Assembly: GCA_013001595.1 (NCBI GenBank)
Contig: JABDMH010000129.1
Coordinates: 1-64,000, forward strand
DNA: 64,000 nt
Direction: 5' to 3'
Origin: Saprospiraceae bacterium
GTDB lineage: Bacteria > Bacteroidota > Bacteroidia > Chitinophagales > Saprospiraceae
Both the position numbers and the translations under genes were made by a program. Positions 63,966 to 64,000 of the stretch are shown one piece after another; the stretch's first letter is position 1; each line of letters begins with the position of its first letter. Below the pieces are notes generated by a model that was not told the DNA's origin, ran no database searches, and saw nothing but the letters and a program-made list of their open reading frames with translations.

Positions 63966-64000
63966 ATGAAAGTACTGATAATTTTGGATGTGCAAAAATG
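63966..64000 (+). CDS. Start of a probable isochorismatase-family hydrolase (truncated by window end)
   Basis: An ATG at 63966 opens MKVLIILDVQK before the window ends. M-K-(A/V)-L-(I/L)-I-(V/L)-D-V-Q is the usual N-terminus of isochorismatase/nicotinamidase-type cysteine hydrolases, where the aspartate belongs to the catalytic triad. Eleven residues are too few to be sure. Confidence 0.45.
   Translation, partial: MKVLIILDVQK

Overview
The window is a stretch of chromosome from a member of the Bacteroidota, most likely a free-living polysaccharide- or marine-detritus-degrading lineage near the Saprospiria or Cytophagia. This rests on gene content, not on a marker gene. The signs are a secreted protein with a type IX secretion C-terminal sorting domain (53236-54165), a decayed fragment of the Bacteroidota-typical DUF6090 family (315-506), many Gfo/Idh/MocA oxidoreductases with twin-arginine leaders, AT-leaning intergenic regions and few convincing Shine-Dalgarno sequences. 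No rRNA, tRNA, CRISPR array, prophage or intact insertion sequence was seen.

Layout. 1-6 kb: the end of a DUF1501 gene, a very large PVC-type haem-binding CxxCH lipoprotein and an FG-GAP/VCBS protein, a combination best known from planctomycetes and verrucomicrobia. 6-24 kb: scattered secreted carbohydrate-active and esterase genes (GHL6-like, GH43/32-like propeller, SGNH hydrolase, PhoD, a toroid-like lipoprotein, two sialidase-fold proteins, an alpha/beta esterase) mixed with redox enzymes. 24-32 kb: a small conserved protein, a PHP lipoprotein, pirin, a PfkB sugar kinase and an ergothioneine pair, egtB-egtD. 32-39 kb: a mostly minus-strand group with two Gfo/Idh/MocA enzymes, a sugar-phosphate isomerase-like protein, a GxDLY/SGNH hydrolase, DoxX and PPK2. 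39-47 kb: an AI-2E-type exporter, a creatininase homologue, a large esterase, a glycosyltransferase/methyltransferase pair and a divergent acyltransferase/DegT aminotransferase pair for surface sugars. 47-56 kb: enoyl-CoA hydratase, GH5, a BASS transporter, a SPATA20/YyaL protein, SRPBCC, the T9SS cargo and an amidase. 56-64 kb: central metabolism (pckA and the three-subunit transhydrogenase), a YkuK-like protein, a one-domain asparaginase homologue, a DUF2520 protein and the first codons of what looks like an isochorismatase-family gene.

The most unusual feature is a dispersed composite repeat. Six short palindromes recur in the same order at four places (8971-9215, 27741-27960, 28117-28365, 46762-47056), in both orientations and always between genes. 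The copy at 8971 lies 11 bases after the C-terminal remnant of a REP-associated (RAYT/Y1) transposase. A second, unrelated structure is a roughly 190-base imperfect foldback at 4430-4620, and a third is a 17/18-base inverted repeat pair at 29443-29778. Several gene fossils (DUF6090, a secreted protein, a RAYT C-terminus, an ABC permease C-terminus) lie between intact genes, so the region appears to lose and gain genes actively.

Functionally the intact genes suggest an aerobic heterotroph that takes apart sialylated or acylated glycans outside the cell, oxidises the sugars with NAD-dependent oxidoreductases, can run gluconeogenesis through PEP carboxykinase, balances NADPH with a proton-translocating transhydrogenase and makes ergothioneine against oxidative stress. 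No SusC/SusD pair and no dedicated regulator is present, so none of the carbohydrate clusters is a standard polysaccharide utilization locus.
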